Source: Clostridium sp. CAG:465
Lineage (GTDB): Bacteria; Bacillota; Clostridia; TANB77; CAG-465
Length of the DNA stretch: 15,280 nt
Direction of reading: 5' to 3'
NCBI GenBank assembly: GCA_000433755.1
Contig: FR891256.1
Coordinates: 1-15,280, forward strand
In this document: positions 14,895-15,280 of the stretch, piece by piece
Layout of the letters: every line of letters starts with the position of its first letter
Position numbering within the stretch: position 1 is the stretch's first letter
Position numbers and translations under genes: made by a program
The notes under the pieces: model-generated
What the model was told of the DNA's origin: nothing
Database searches by the model: none
What the model saw: the letters and a program-made list of their open reading frames with translations, nothing else

Positions 14895-14923
14895 ATTATA
14901 CAATATATTTATAATTTTGTGAA
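14895..14923 (-). promoter_or_regulatory. Candidate sigma-A promoter of the GH18 gene
   Basis: TTCACA (14923-14918) and a perfect TATAAT (14900-14895) are 17 nt apart, giving a leader of about 20 nt ahead of AGGTGG and ATG 14871. The short leader and consensus spacing make it the best candidate in the 223-nt gap, and it argues for expression outside sporulation. Confidence 0.65.
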
Positions 14924-15021
14924 TATTAATTTTAAAATATACTAACTTTTTTATTATAACAGTTTTAATTGTTTGAAAATATACCAAAATATATTATTAA
15001 ACAATTTTTAAAATTATAATC

Positions 15022-15064
15022 AAAAAATAAGGTATATATCTAAATCTGACATTTACCTTATTTA
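15022..15064 (-). terminator. Terminator of the upstream AAA ATPase gene
   Basis: A 10-bp stem (15025-15034 with 15054-15063) with a 19-nt loop is followed on the minus strand by T residues at 15027-15022. It lies about 30 nt after the stop codon of the partial gene and before the GH18 promoter. Confidence 0.65.
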
Positions 15065-15094
15065 TAACTAATATATAATCTCATAATTTTAATA

Positions 15095-15280
15095 TTAAAT
15101 ATCTAACAGCCATTCAATTATATTTTTATGTATTATTCCATCCTCAGAAAAATTTGCTCTATCAAGTGAAAGAATATATTTAGGATAATTGTCGTTTATT
15201 TCTTTAAATGCTCCAAATTCTCTAGTCTTAGTTTTAGCTTGTTCTACTAAATAAGCAACTTGAAAATATAATTTTAAGAG
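15095..15280 (-). CDS. C-terminal end of a DUF4143-type AAA ATPase (partial, N-terminus beyond window)
   Basis: Sixty-one codons and a TAA at 15095-15097 are visible. The reading frame runs unbroken from the right window edge and contains YFQVAYLVEQAKTKTREFGA, then INDNYPKYILSLD and a C-terminus ending GIIHKNIIEWLL. These correspond to the DUF4143 domain end of bacterial AAA ATPases of the 'ATP-binding protein' family often found singly or beside toxins and adhesins. Its N-terminal P-loop lies beyond the window, so whether the gene is intact is unknown. Function of the family is unestablished. The terminator at 15022-15064 closes it. Confidence 0.75.
   Translation of the reverse strand, partial: LLKLYFQVAYLVEQAKTKTREFGAFKEINDNYPKYILSLDRANFSEDGIIHKNIIEWLLDI

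Noticed and set aside
1..15280. CRISPR array, tRNA or rRNA gene, insertion sequence or prophage
   Set aside because: No regularly spaced repeats, no RNA-gene-like G/C-rich stretches, and no transposase, integrase or phage protein was recognised.
8753..15280. SNF2 helicase plus DUF4143 ATPase plus CBS protein as a defence system
   Set aside because: SNF2 proteins occur in some defence systems, but here each gene has its own promoter or terminator, no nuclease or methylase partner is present, and the helicase has the common SWIM-SNF2 architecture of Firmicute chromosomes.

Overview
The window is very AT-rich (G+C looks well below 30 percent by eye) and every recognised gene lies on the minus strand, so gene order in transcription runs from high to low coordinates. 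A complete spoIIIA operon shows an endospore-forming Firmicute. The AT content, the fused PilM-PilN protein and the clostridial style of the prepilin point to class Clostridia. I cannot name a genus.

Layout in transcription order: (1) 15280-15095, the C-terminal end of what looks like a DUF4143-type AAA ATPase, closed by an intrinsic terminator. (2) 14871-13234, a membrane-anchored GH18 glycosidase with copper-amine-oxidase-N-like and SH3 modules and a good sigma-A-like promoter. (3) 13159-12152, a CNNM/CBS membrane protein behind a near-perfect 18-bp palindrome. (4) 12034-8753, a SWIM-SNF2 helicase with a strong extended -10 promoter and its own terminator. (5) 8417-3419, spoIIIAA to spoIIIAH in canonical order, tightly packed with short overlaps, ending in a bulged hairpin terminator. 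(6) 3108 to the window edge, a type IV pilus assembly operon: a PilM-PilN fusion, a PilO-like protein, a small PilP-like membrane protein and the start of a prepilin-like gene that runs off the left end.

How the genes work together: the eight SpoIIIA proteins form the mother-cell half of the channel across the two membranes around the forespore (SpoIIIAA ATPase, SpoIIIAB-AF membrane parts, SpoIIIAG and SpoIIIAH ring proteins). The pilus genes encode the inner-membrane alignment platform of a type IV pilus; the assembly ATPases, PilC and prepilin peptidase are not in the window and may lie beyond position 1. The GH18 enzyme resembles spore or cell-wall lytic glycosidases. The SNF2 and CBS proteins look like housekeeping or accessory genes with no evident link to the two machines.

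I see no clearly new defence, mobile or RNA-guided system. The features most worth a second look are unusual versions of known machines: a 56-residue Ser/Thr/Asn-rich insertion inside the PilO fold, a PilM half with eroded nucleotide-binding motifs, a prepilin without the usual Glu5, a CNNM protein without its C-terminal domain, and repeat or palindromic elements in three intergenic regions.
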